DNA from: Armigeres subalbatus
Lineage: Eukaryota > Arthropoda > Insecta > Diptera > Culicidae
Reading direction: 5' to 3'
Length of the DNA: 64,000 nucleotides
Assembly (NCBI RefSeq): GCF_024139115.2
Contig: NW_026943182.1
Coordinates: 260,203-324,202, forward strand
Below, one piece after another: positions 54,411 to 64,000 of the stretch. The translations under genes and the position numbers were made by a program. Position 1 is the stretch's first letter. Each line of letters opens with the position of its first letter. Under the pieces are notes generated by a model. That model was not told the origin of the DNA and searched no databases. It was given only the letters and a program-made list of their open reading frames with translations.

Positions 54411-55430
54411 TGTTTCATGACAATTAAAACTGCGATGAAACACTCTTTTTCTTTGAAACTGGGTGGATTTCACATGTTATTCTTCATTATTATCCGGATT
54501 TTCAAGGGAGCCAACAACCGAACCACTATAAACTGAAATGTCCAAAAATTCCAAATTTGCGAAATTGACAATGAAATGTTTCAAATCGATGAAATCAAGC
54601 CAATTTCTTCACAAGCAGTAAGGTTGTACGTCTAGTTTTCCATTGGTATGAAAATGTAAACTTAACACCAACTAGAACCAAAGTTATAGACAAAATTCAA
54701 AAGGGTGCCCACAACCGAACCTCCTGCCCCTAATATCGATTTATGGAAATTTTGTATTGTATTTTGTATTCAATGGAACATTTTGATTTCTTCTTCAATT
54801 CTTTTTTTTATAAACGCATTTTTTGCTTTCAAAAGTGCTAATATATTTTTGTTTTATGGAAAATTTCTTTTTTTTTTGCATTATTTAGGAAAATTGTATA
54901 TTTATTTATTGCTTCTACGCTACTTTAGTCATTGGTAATTTTCTGTTTTTTATGGAAAAAATGTTGAGAAATGAAAATATGGAATTCCTGGAGTTTCTGG
55001 AATACAAAATGTATGAATAGTTGTGTTCTTTTATAATTGCAAATTTTTGCTTTTAAAAGTGCTAATTTATTTTTGTTTTGTAATTCTTAATTGTTTCTGG
55101 AAATTTTACATTATTTAGGGAAATTTTGTATTTATTTATTGCCTCTATCCTGATTTCTTCTTTGGAAATTTCCCAATTTTTATGGAAATTATTTAATTCA
55201 ATTTAAAACCAGAATAATTGCTTACGTAATTAGTGTACGGCTCTACATAGTGTCGAAAGTGGGTGGGACAAGTAGGACATGTCCAACGTATGAAATTACA
55301 TGGATGGGACAGCCGAATCATTGTTCTACCCATAATTGTGATTAAATTATAGTTCTAAAAATAAAAAAATGTTTAGCACTTTAGTTTATGTTGTTCTGTA
55401 AGAAAGCATTAGCAAGCAAAAATTATTATA
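54411..55430. other. Unassigned AT-rich DNA
   Basis: No gene supported. Two stretches repeat each other (AAAAGTGCTAATATATTTTT at about 54831 and AAAAGTGCTAATTTATTTTT at about 55055), suggesting a local duplication. A Harbinger-like scrap, TGCTTACGTAATTAGTGTAC, is at about 55217. Confidence 0.4.
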
Positions 55431-55702
55431 CACCCGATTCTTTTTTACACGGATAATTTTCACAAGGATTTTTTTACACGGATTCTCGAATTAACAATGT
55501 TTTTTTTGCACGGTTTCTCAAAATAGCACGAATTTTTTTCTACACGGTTTATTTTTACACGGAATGCATCCCCCATATTAACAAAAACCCGGTTCCTTTT
55601 CATACACGGGTATTTTTGCACGGCTTTTTTAACACGGTTTCTCGAAAGAACACGGATTTTTTCACATGACACGCATTCCCCGTGTAAAAAAAGGATCGGG
55701 TG
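55431..55702. mobile_element. TA-flanked MITE, TIR CACCCGAT, ACACGG-rich
   Basis: Ends CACCCGATTCTTTTTTACAC and GTGTAAAAAAAGGATCGGGTG are inverted, with TA at 55429-55430 and 55703-55704. Inside, ACACGG and GCACGG words recur many times and some stretches (ACACGGTTTCTCGAAA) are duplicated. 272 bp. Confidence 0.82.
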
Positions 55703-56038
55703 TATTATTAGAAAAAAAAACCCACTTTAGTAGTATAAATAGTGTAAGCTGCGATTGTCCTTGGTTTCCAAAATATTTTTTATTTGTAGGCAATTAAACA
55801 TTTTAATCAATGACTGAAGTACACTTGAATGAGTAATTAGGACTGAATTTATTAGGTGTAACAACATATTTTTTCATAATTGGAGGTATTGATTCAAACT
55901 AATTCAAACTAACTGATAAAGTCATTAAATATATAATTCAACATTTCACCCATTAAATTTGTCAACTTTGTTGTTAGTAGTCTGGATTGCACAATACACG
56001 TTTTCTCTGAAATCTATATGCTACAGTGTCTACAGGTT

Positions 56039-56339
56039 CACAACGAACTTGTCATAAGATGAGTTCGTACAATTCCATTTAATTCCACCACTTGATTGTA
56101 CCTTGACAGATACGTATTTCGACCTCAACAGTAAGGCCGTCTTCAGTCAAGTCAAGTCGACTTAGTCGAGTCAAATCGACTTGGTCGAGTCAAATACGAG
56201 ACACTGAAGACGGGCTTACTATTAAGGTTAAAATACGTATCTGTCAAGGTACAATCAATTGGTGGAATTAAATGGAATTGTACGACCTCGTCTTATGACA
56301 TTCCACTAAAGCGCAAGATAATTTTCTTTTCACAACGAA
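56039..56339. mobile_element. Family B palindrome, most complete copy
   Basis: Arms of about 100 bp run from CTTGTCATAAGATGAGTTCG at the left to TGACAGATACGTATTTCGAC, mirrored by GTCAAAATACGTATCTGTC-like sequence to CTCGTCTTATGACAT at the right. A GTCGA/TCGAC-rich loop lies between. CACAACGAA occurs on both sides (56039-56047 and 56331-56339), a possible 9-bp TSD. The left arm lacks the outermost segment seen at 46976. Confidence 0.77.
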
Positions 56340-59151
56340 GTTTTGTGGTTGATGTGAAGATAATAACTGTAAACAGCATCATCTACGCCGTTGACGACAG
56401 TGCCAAGAATAATTAAAACAACTTCAAACGCGGAACCAGGCATCGCATTACAGCATTGGAACAGTTAGAAAACGCGCTTACGCAAGCGTAACGTAACCAG
56501 AACAAGCAAACCCGGAATAGTGGCAAAGTAATAGAAACTTCTAGCGAGGCGAACGCGGCATTTTTTAGTGGTTTGTGTTAACAACAATAAAGGTAGGTTT
56601 GGCGTTAGAGTAGGATTGATCCGCTTTTGGTGGTAATGAAAGGTAATATTGGTTACTTATGAGGCAACTTTTTTTTTACGAAATTTTAAAACTAAATCAC
56701 CATTTAGTTACAATGCGTAGTAATGAAGTTGGGCTTACCTTTGTTGATACGCTTAGTGGCAGTAGACTCAGCATAGATTCCGAGCGTGATATCACCTGGT
56801 GTAATTGGATGATGGAGGGTAACATGTAATGGGAGGAAGAAAAACAAGAAAATGCGTGAGGTGTAAGTGCACAAATGGTTTATGAGTAGGTTGAGTGTTT
56901 GAGGTTGGTGCTGATTGTTGGGCTAAGATTAATCACAGATAATGTACTTGATCACAATGCGACATTCGCTCCGTTCACCTGTAATATATGGACAATCGAA
57001 GCAATAAATTTCAATTCATTACCCACACAATGTCTAGGAGCTGAAAAATTCTACTCTCCATCGCTGAAGGTAACGATTCAGAAGCACAATCCAAGAGCGT
57101 TGCTACACTTCACTGATTACGCTCCAGCTTCTATCTATTCACAAACTATCCACCAACATCTGTCATAACTCAGCATAAATAAAATGCACTGACTCTGGGG
57201 TGCACTCAGTCAGTAGCAGCAATTTCATAACTCCACAACCCTTCCATTTCACGTCATTGTTGTTCGTTCGTTCGATTGTGTTATGGACCCAAAAGCCTCG
57301 TCATATATCGGATAGACTCGATTTCATAACTCGTTCGTTTTACACGTATATGCATTATTTATTGCAACCGTCTTTCACCCTGGTCTAAGCCTAACCCACC
57401 ATCCGGTGGACATCGACCACTTCATCGGGAAGGGAAAGCCAAGTGCCACACTTTGGGGTGTTATTGTTTTCGAACACTACGGCTTATGGTGGCATGAAAG
57501 ACTCTCCAAATAAGTAATACGAGCAATCTTCTTCAAAACTTAATGGTTCATGCCGCAATTCGAACGTGTAACGGTTGCTATGTGCGGCCAAAATTAAAGA
57601 GCAACATATTATTTTTGTCAGTCTAGAAATGTTAGTTGGCAATTGGGTCATAATGTAGATGGTTCTTTTATTTGGAATTATGTCAAATGACTTTTTCATC
57701 TAGTATCAAAAGTTTAGAACATATTTTTACTTAATTCGTGAATAACTTCCTTTCGGCACCTTCTGGATTTCAATATGTCTAATGTTTTATTTAAGATATC
57801 TTGATTTACTACGCTTAACACACTTTCGTGGAATTTACTCCGCGTTGATCATAAAACGAGTTACCGAAAATAGACATGTTAAACCCAATTTAAAACCGCT
57901 ATAAACATACTCAATGGTTACGTACGAAAAAATTCGCATGAAATGACTTTAACATCACCAGACCGCACGAACTTCCGAAATTAATAGCTGTCCAGCGAAA
58001 GCAATGTGCTTTCAACATAATGTTTTTCATACAGCAGATTCAGTTGAAGGTGTAAAATTGATGGTCAGTACTCACAGACATAAAAAAGATTCCAACCGAA
58101 ATGTAATGCTCTCTTCCGCACATCAAAAACCCGAATATGCAAAAGTAAAGCGACAGATGAAAAGCTAACTTCACCGAAGGTTGCTTCTTTCAAAGCACAC
58201 AGATCGGAAATCATGCGAAACAAAACGAATGAAAAGTAGGAAAAACGGCGATCAGTGTTTTGTTTCATTAATGCCCATTACTTGCTGCTTGCTGCTACTG
58301 TGAAAAAAGTGGGTGGTTTTTCTGATGGTGGTCCGCAGCGGTACTGCTGCATATAGGCGGCAACTGAAGTGTGTTTTGATTGTTCGAATTACGCGCTCGT
58401 AAGTAGCTATTCATTCAACGTGGCGGCAGTGGCCGCTGGGAGGATGGATTGAATTAACCCTTTCAGTCGTGTAATAGTGAAGGAATAATTTAACTTATTA
58501 TCGATGACAACTCTATCGGACATGTGAGGACAAACTTGCTTTGTGACGAATCGAAAGCAGGTAGTATGCAGGTATTACGAGCTTATTTGCAGATGACTTT
58601 TACCAGCAAAAAGCATCTAAAGCTGGACTATCAGAAATATGCAGAGGCGCGGCCACGTTCCGAGACATGGGTAGGACAAAAACTGGATTATAAAATCTAT
58701 AGGATACTTTTATGGAATTTCAGCGACTTTCCGGAGATTCTTTTGGATTTCAAGAGATTTTTCCGGACATCCTCAGATAAGTTATAAAACTCCCTATGAC
58801 TATCAGGACAATCATTACATTTCCAGTATTTATAGAACATTTCCTAAAAGCATGTCTTCAAACATTTTTAAGAATTTCGAAAAAGAGTTATGGATTCCTG
58901 TGAATTTTACAACATACTGAATGGTTTAGTAGTTATCACTAACTTCTAGGAATTCGAACATTTAAAAATTTTCAGAAACATCGCTACGATCTACCATCTT
59001 ATGATCGTCCATTTACGGGTTTTCAGCAATCTCAAGAATAATATTATTCCGAATTCCAGACCGTTTTTCGAACTTCTAAGATTTCATGCAAACGTGTGCA
59101 TATTTGTGATTCCTATAGATACCAATAAACTTGGCTTTTAGACTTTTTCTT
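56340..59151. other. Unassigned, comparatively repeat-poor DNA
   Basis: I see no TIR pairs, SINE heads or transposon proteins over about 2.8 kb. Short frames at 56899-57168, 58065-58268 (minus) and 58524-58787 have no recognised domain. This is the best place to look for single-copy host sequence, but no exon is supported from sequence alone. Confidence 0.4.
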
Positions 59152-59175
59152 CTCATAGGCTTGCTACCCTACCAG

Positions 59176-59802
59176 TGAAGCGGGCTTGGTAGTCATATGG
59201 CTACTGCTTCTGCCTCATACGCAGGAGGTCGTGGGTTTAATCCCAGGTCCGTTCCATTCTCCTACTTTGTATCTTTCTCTTTATTTCGCATGTTCTAGCA
59301 ATCGCTAGAACTGGAAATGGACTTCCATACCGTTTCCATTACTATTCCTATACCTTCAACTTGAGTATTCTATCAGTAATCTGCTAGAATTGGAAATGAA
59401 CTATATAGAGCTCGTTTCCTACATCCAATTAGAAATTCCATCAGTTACCTTCTCCTATCTATCACATTGGCAGCTCGTTAACCAAGACGGACCTCCTCCT
59501 TCTCCAACCTAACCCAGAAATTCCAAAAAATTCCGCATGAACTCGTGGCAAGTGCAGAGGTATATTCGGCTTGCAGTGGACGAGTGGCTGCATCATCATT
59601 TCCTTCCCTTCCTACATTGACTTGCATTCTGACGTGGCAGGCGCCAGTATGACCTAACAAATGAGATCACCAGTACTTGTACATTGAAGATGTGTGCTAG
59701 TCCCAAGCAAACATCTGTTGGTTCCCTGTGCAAGAACAGCTGATCTGGTCATAATGGAGTAGCAACTACGAGCAGTCAATCAAGCTCAAGCTCAAGCTCA
59801 AG
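59176..59802 (+). mobile_element. Long tRNA-headed SINE, (CAAGCT)n tail, copy 2
   Basis: A perfect 24-bp direct repeat (59152-59175 and 59803-59826, starting CTCATAGGCTTGC) brackets a 627-bp unit. Its head is GGGCTTGGTAGTCATATGGC (A box), then GGTCGTGGGTTTAATCCC (B box). The body is collinear with copy 1, and the tail is CAAGCT repeats at about 59779-59802. It is unusually long for a simple tRNA-derived SINE. Confidence 0.9.
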
Positions 59803-59919
59803 CTCATAGGCTTGCTACCCTACCAGACATCCGGATGAGCAAAAATCATCATAAACTGCTTTAAATTCGCATATTTCTGCGATTGTTCTCTCATATCCTT
59901 GTTTAGTTTTTCAACTTTT

Positions 59920-60386
59920 GGAGACGCGCTCGGCAGTCTAGTGACTACCGCTTCTGCCTTATAGACAAGAGGGATGGCAAAGACTACATCACAAAATGTG
60001 GCATACACTAAATCACTTTTCTAAGTGAATCCTCGATCTATACTTGAGTTCGTTCTCCTTATCAAGTTTTCTGAGATATTTTGGGGATGCAGAGGTTTTT
60101 TTCGGTTTGTAGTACACTGATTCCACATATATGGGTCACTCCAATTTGCATGTTGCTTAAATGGAAATGACTCATATTAGTGTGTGACCCATGATTGTGG
60201 GGTCAGTGTAGCAACAATAACTACACACTAATATTCCTCTCGTTTCCCAACTGACTGGAGCCGTAGGTAGTGTTAAATACCAACCTTCATTCACTTGGAT
60301 CGTAGCGCAATTTACACCAGCTCTATCCAGCCAAGGAGAAGCAACCATTAACAAATATAGTCAGTCGTAACTAAGTTAAGCTAAGC
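59920..60386 (+). mobile_element. SINE-like insertion with related head, imperfect TSD
   Basis: The head GCGCTCGGCAGTCTAGTGAC then TACCGCTTCTGCCTTATAGAC resembles the head of the long SINE, but the body differs. The tail is AAGCTAAGCTA (to 60387). Flanks TATCCTTGTTTAGTTTTTCA (left) and TGTCCTTGTTCAGTTATTCA (right), both continuing ACTTTT, look like a decayed TSD of about 27 bp. The B box is not recognisable. Confidence 0.52.
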
Positions 60387-60414
60387 TATGTCCTTGTTCA
60401 GTTATTCAACTTTT

Positions 60415-61152
60415 AGTTTGCCAATTCCTATAAAATTTCTGAAATTCTCTAAGCCTTCCTGAACTAGCAGAAATAATAACATACTTCCAGAAAATTGCCA
60501 ACAATTTTTTGGAAGATCAGAAACTATTGAAAACTTCAAGACTTCTTGAAAAATTTCAATACATCACTGAGCACTTTTTGAAATGGATAAAAATCCTCAT
60601 AGACTCTGAGATATCTTTCGAAATAAATTTCTCCTTTACAATCCCGGAAGCTTCCATGATTGTAAGTTTAACCTAACAAAGATAAACTTTCAAACTTCTG
60701 ACTAACTTTGAAACTTTTCCTTAGTAATGTAGATTTGGTCAGTGTAATCGGTAATCCATCTTGAATGCATAACAATTGGAATGGATGTTGGATGTGGATG
60801 GATGGATGTTCTACGTTGAACTACATGTTTACTAACTGGCTTTGGATGCTACGGTCGAATAAGATCAATGCTCATCACTCACACTTTCAATGCCGGTGCT
60901 CGAATGTTTTACATCGCACTACAGTTTAGAATTATTAGAAGACGAACTTTTGCAGTGGAGTTGTTATTTCGGTGTCCAGTGAAGAAACACCTACCATCGT
61001 TGAAGAATCGAAAGAAATCTTTTTTAATCAACGAAATGCATGTTTCCTTCGTTTGCAAAAAAAAATGTGATTTTTTTAATTCTTTTCTAGACAGGTTTTC
61101 AGCCCTTGACGTGTTCACCTCTTATGTTTAGATTATTTGCCTGGAGTCGCCC
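60415..61152. other. Unassigned DNA
   Basis: No repeat or gene boundary was recognised. An 87-codon frame at 60868-61131 has no known domain. Confidence 0.35.
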
Positions 61153-61602
61153 ATTGATTAATACGTGAAACAATTGTTAATCATTCATATGAATACCTAC
61201 TTTTTTGTTTGACTATTATCGGCTCTTTCAATCTTAGGGGCAAGCCAGAGTAAACGCGACGAGCGATGCGACGCGACGCGACTTACGTAAAAGAATAACA
61301 ATTATTATCAACAGGCTGTCAAATTGCACTGTCGGGTCGCGTCGCATCGCACGTCGCGTTTACTCTGGCTTACCCTTCATAAAGATGCTAAAACGTTGTT
61401 GCGTTGTTAATTGACAATGTTATGTCATACAGGACACACACAAACACAACAAAACGTAGCCTCTAAATACCTGAAGAAGGTGAAATATACACCGAAACGT
61501 CTAAAAATAGATGCAACAACGTTTTAGCTGAAGGAGCCAACAATAGTCAAATAAAAAAACATTCATATGAATGTTTAACAATTGTTTTACGTATTAATCA
61601 AT
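61153..61602. mobile_element. Palindromic element holding a Harbinger-like MITE
   Basis: ATTGATTAATACGT (61153-61166) and ACGTATTAATCAAT (61589-61602) are inverted. Arms continue through AACAATTGTTAA, CATTCATATGAAT and GACTATTATCGGCTC / GAGCCAACAATAGTC. The left side of the interior is interrupted by 61237-61375. The part after it contains CTGAAGAAGGTGAAATATAC then CCGAAACGTC. Confidence 0.67.
61237..61375. mobile_element. GC-rich hairpin MITE, 139 bp, nested
   Basis: GGGGCAAGCCAGAGTAAACG then CGACGAGCGATGCGACGCGAC is mirrored by GTCGCGTCGCATCGCACGTC then GCGTTTACTCTGGCTTACCC. Left flank TTA, right flank TTC, so a 3-bp Harbinger-type TSD is possible but not exact. The CpG-rich arms are unusual in this AT-rich setting. 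Confidence 0.75.
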
Positions 61603-61769
61603 AGCAATCAATTCAATCAAGTATTCCAAACATTTTTTTTTTTGCGACAATCTTGATCGTAGCTCCGGACCATTTTTCCAGCTGATTGTCCTTCATCACT
61701 TCCTTCTTGCGTCTTTTTTGACATGGTTCACCTTGTAAGACTCGCACTCGCTGGGGCATCGCATTTGTA

Positions 61770-62345
61770 GTTTGTCAATGCCTCATGCCGGGCAAAAGCG
61801 TTAATTTAAGGAAGGAATTATCTCCTGTGTTCGTCATATACCGAGCAGTCACATTAATTTAAGGTCACTCCTGACGGAATCCAAGTTTAAAAGTGCTCTC
61901 GTTTTCGGGGGCACACCACTCGATTCAGAGGCGGCGCACAACTGTCATTTTTGTTGATTTAGCTTTGCTGCGTCGCAGCATGCGTGAAATAATAAAAATG
62001 ACAGTTGTACATTGCTTCCGTATCGAGTGGTGTGCCCTCGAAAACGCGAGCACTTTTAAACTTGGATTCCGTCAGGAGTGACCTTAAAGAAGGTACTATC
62101 TCTTCTCTTTGTCTTCTACCGCCGGGTATATGTTTTAATTTTTATAAGGCATCATCTCCTCTGTCCACTTTACAGACAGACGCATCAATTTGAAGAAGGC
62201 GTCATCTCTCATACTGGGCAGACACATTATTTCAAGAAAGCATCACCTCCTCTGTTCGCCTTATGCCGGGCAGACGCATTAATTTCAAGTAGGCATTATA
62301 TCTTCTCTTTGCCTTATAGCGAGCAGACGCATTAATTTTAAGAAG
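61770..62345. repeat. 53-bp minisatellite, interrupted by a TTAA MITE
   Basis: Units follow the pattern AAGAAAGCATCACCTCCTCT, then GTTCGCCTTATGCCGGGCAG and ACGCATTAATTTC (53 bp). Two or three units lie left of the MITE and four to five right of it. The MITE used the TTAA within a unit's TTAATTTAAAGAAGG. The unit is homologous to those at 21360-21660 and, more distantly, 50490-51410. Confidence 0.72.
61863..62083. mobile_element. TTAA-flanked hairpin MITE, copy 3
   Basis: 221 bp with GGTCACTCCTGACGGAATCC at the left and GGATTCCGTCAGGAGTGACC at the right. TTAA is at 61859-61862 and 62084-62087. It has the same length as copy 2. Insertion inside a minisatellite unit dates it as later than that array. 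Confidence 0.92.
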
Positions 62346-62397
62346 GCGACATTTCTAATATGTAGTCATATTCGAAATGCTTTGGGGGTACTGGCCC

Positions 62398-62504
62398 TTC
62401 GGGGTAATGGATTTCGGGTTAGTGTCCCATTCGGAGTAGTGGCTTTCGAGGTACTGTGCCATTCGGGGAAGTGGCCTTCGGGGTTCTGTCATTCGAGGTA
62501 GTGG
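62398..62504. repeat. Short tandem words (CATTCGGGGTAGTGG), foldback-like terminus
   Basis: About seven 15-18 bp words of the form CATTCGGGGTAGTGGC / TTCGGGGTAATGG follow the 53-bp array. This is the same architecture as the 50204-51710 element (16-bp CATTTGGCATAAC words outside, a roughly 52-bp array inside), so it may be the right terminus of a related element whose left terminus is lost. Confidence 0.65.
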
Positions 62505-64000
62505 GGTGGAGCCTGTTCCAACACCATTAAAGTGCTCAGAGCTAATGAGAGAACGCTACCACTTACCTAAGCAATATATCGATAGTACTTTATCTCTTTT
62601 CTATGAGGAGTATACTTTCAATGCTGTAGAACCAAGATGTGTGCCCTGTTCCAATAGTTTCGGTATTTGTTTATTTGTGTTGCTTTTTCTAATCTTCCGT
62701 TTATTTAGGAGGCTCAATTGCCGTGAGCCTTATTTGTGTTGCTATAATTACGAATTCCATTGTTTCATATGGGACTAGCAACTATAGGGGCACTACCGCA
62801 ACTATTGGTGCACAGAGCAGAAAATTTCAAGAAAATTAGTTCCGTTTTTCACTAATATGTGCTTTTACTTGTCAACTAAGCAATCAATATTGTAGGCTGT
62901 TGCGATCAACTCAAAGATTTTACAATAACTACACTACCGCAACTATATGTATTTACACTCACAATCATCGGAACATTTACCCTATTGATGATGATGATAT
63001 ACCATCTATTGTAGCAAGCAGGGGGGGAAGGCGAAGCACTGAATCCCTACCCCGACATGTACTGGTTCTAAAATGTAAACAACAGTGTTAATTCTCTACC
63101 ACCTTTTTGTTATGGCGAGAGAATTTTTATGCACACTTTTGTTTTCGATATTTTATCAAAATTAAACACCCAATCATGTAGCAATATGTGGCATGTGGTA
63201 TGCTTGAGATACCTGCTTGACTAAAGGGACTCGAAAAAGAATTTATTTGCAGTAACTAACCGAATATAAAAATGTTCGCATTAACGATTGCGCCCTAACA
63301 GTGGTTCTAAGCTTCGATGCAGAGTACACGAGCTTTGTTCGCCAGTGACAGGCGTATGAGGCCCTTGGTAGCAAGGCACCTGCCGATAGCACTGACCATA
63401 TCTGACAAACGATTTGATCATGATTATACTACTGTTTGTATTTCATCAGACTCCTGTATGAAGGGCCAAAAATGGGTGGGGTGGTTCCATAAGCAGAGAC
63501 ACTTATGCGAATCCACGGGATGAATAGAGAATCTCCTTCCAGAAGAAAGTTCGTACATACAATATTATAACCCAGCCCTCGTTTCCCAGATTGACCCAAT
63601 AGATGGGGAGAAGAGCCCGCCCTTTATCCACGAAATGTTAACAATAGGATGTCGGCGATTCCACTCTTCCAATCCAAATCGCTTCAATCGGGTGCCCTGA
63701 TGTTTTTTTTATATATATAATGATATAGTTTGCAAATTAATCATATATAGAATGGAATTCTCTCACCAAATTTCCTTTTGAAAATCCTGGAAGGACAAGA
63801 TCTTTTCCACTCCACCCACCACTTTTCAACCTTATTCAGAAATGGTAAAAAATTGTGTTTTGTAATGAATCGAAATTGAACATCATAGGATGCAACGGGA
63901 AACCTCGTGTGCAAATTGATCGGAAAACGTTTGGATCTATGATACTGTCAAATTGTGGAATTTAGGGATCAATTTGTGCACAACAACACCCCTAAACATG
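62505..64000. other. Unassigned DNA
   Basis: No gene or repeat boundary supported. A 90-codon frame at 62506-62778 includes a hydrophobic run (ICLFVLLFLIFRLF) that could span a membrane, and a 68-codon frame lies at 63317-63523. Neither has a recognisable family, start context or splice structure. Confidence 0.35.

Overview
The window looks like intergenic DNA from a culicine mosquito, most likely an Aedes species. It is AT-rich, carries Feilai-type tRNA-derived SINEs with (GAA)n tails, and holds decayed non-LTR retrotransposons of several clades that are common in these genomes. It is packed with short inverted-repeat elements (MITEs), many with a readable target-site duplication (TSD). I find no host protein-coding gene, tRNA, rRNA or miRNA gene that I can support. 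All recognisable coding sequence is broken transposon sequence. The organism call comes from familiarity with these repeat families, not from a search.

Layout. 1.5-15 kb: a Feilai-like SINE, then one Jockey-type element whose ORF2 pieces lie in order at 1895-2395, 8104-8465 and 10540-11320. They are separated by two copies of one repeat block and by a minus-strand RTE-like element (3327-8100) that is itself split by a 1.8 kb AT-rich insert. A CR1/L2-like element follows (13020-14905). 15-32 kb: few retroelements, many MITEs, a 25-N gap at 16584, and a 1.6 kb TIR element holding a nested hairpin. 30.6-31.9 kb and 51.7-53.6 kb: two copies of a Helentron-like repeat with about 148-bp internal units. 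33.8-35.7 kb: a Feilai SINE split by a four-level nest. 40-46.3 kb: a 150-bp tandem array, then an R1-clade (Waldo-like) insertion in a CA-rich repeat, carrying ORF1 joined to the tail of ORF2, and itself hit by a 1.55 kb retroposon with a perfect 23-bp TSD. 47-49.4 kb: a 5'-truncated L1-clade element inside a palindromic MITE. 50.2-51.7 kb: a foldback, Mutator-like element with a 9-bp TSD and a 52-bp minisatellite core. 53-64 kb: SINEs, including a long tRNA-headed SINE with a 24-bp TSD (second copy at 8857-9442), more MITEs, and a related minisatellite at 61.8-62.5 kb.

No pathway or operon can be described; the content is a stratified record of insertions. The nesting and empty-site comparisons give a relative age order, and the best candidates for undescribed biology are the foldback/minisatellite elements, the long SINE family and the unidentified retroposon at 44628-46178. 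For convenience, 'family A' below is the repeat that starts GCCTTTCTCGT and ends near ACGAGAAAGGC plus about 35 bp, and 'family B' is the palindromic repeat carrying GTGGAATGTCTTCACTTGTC.
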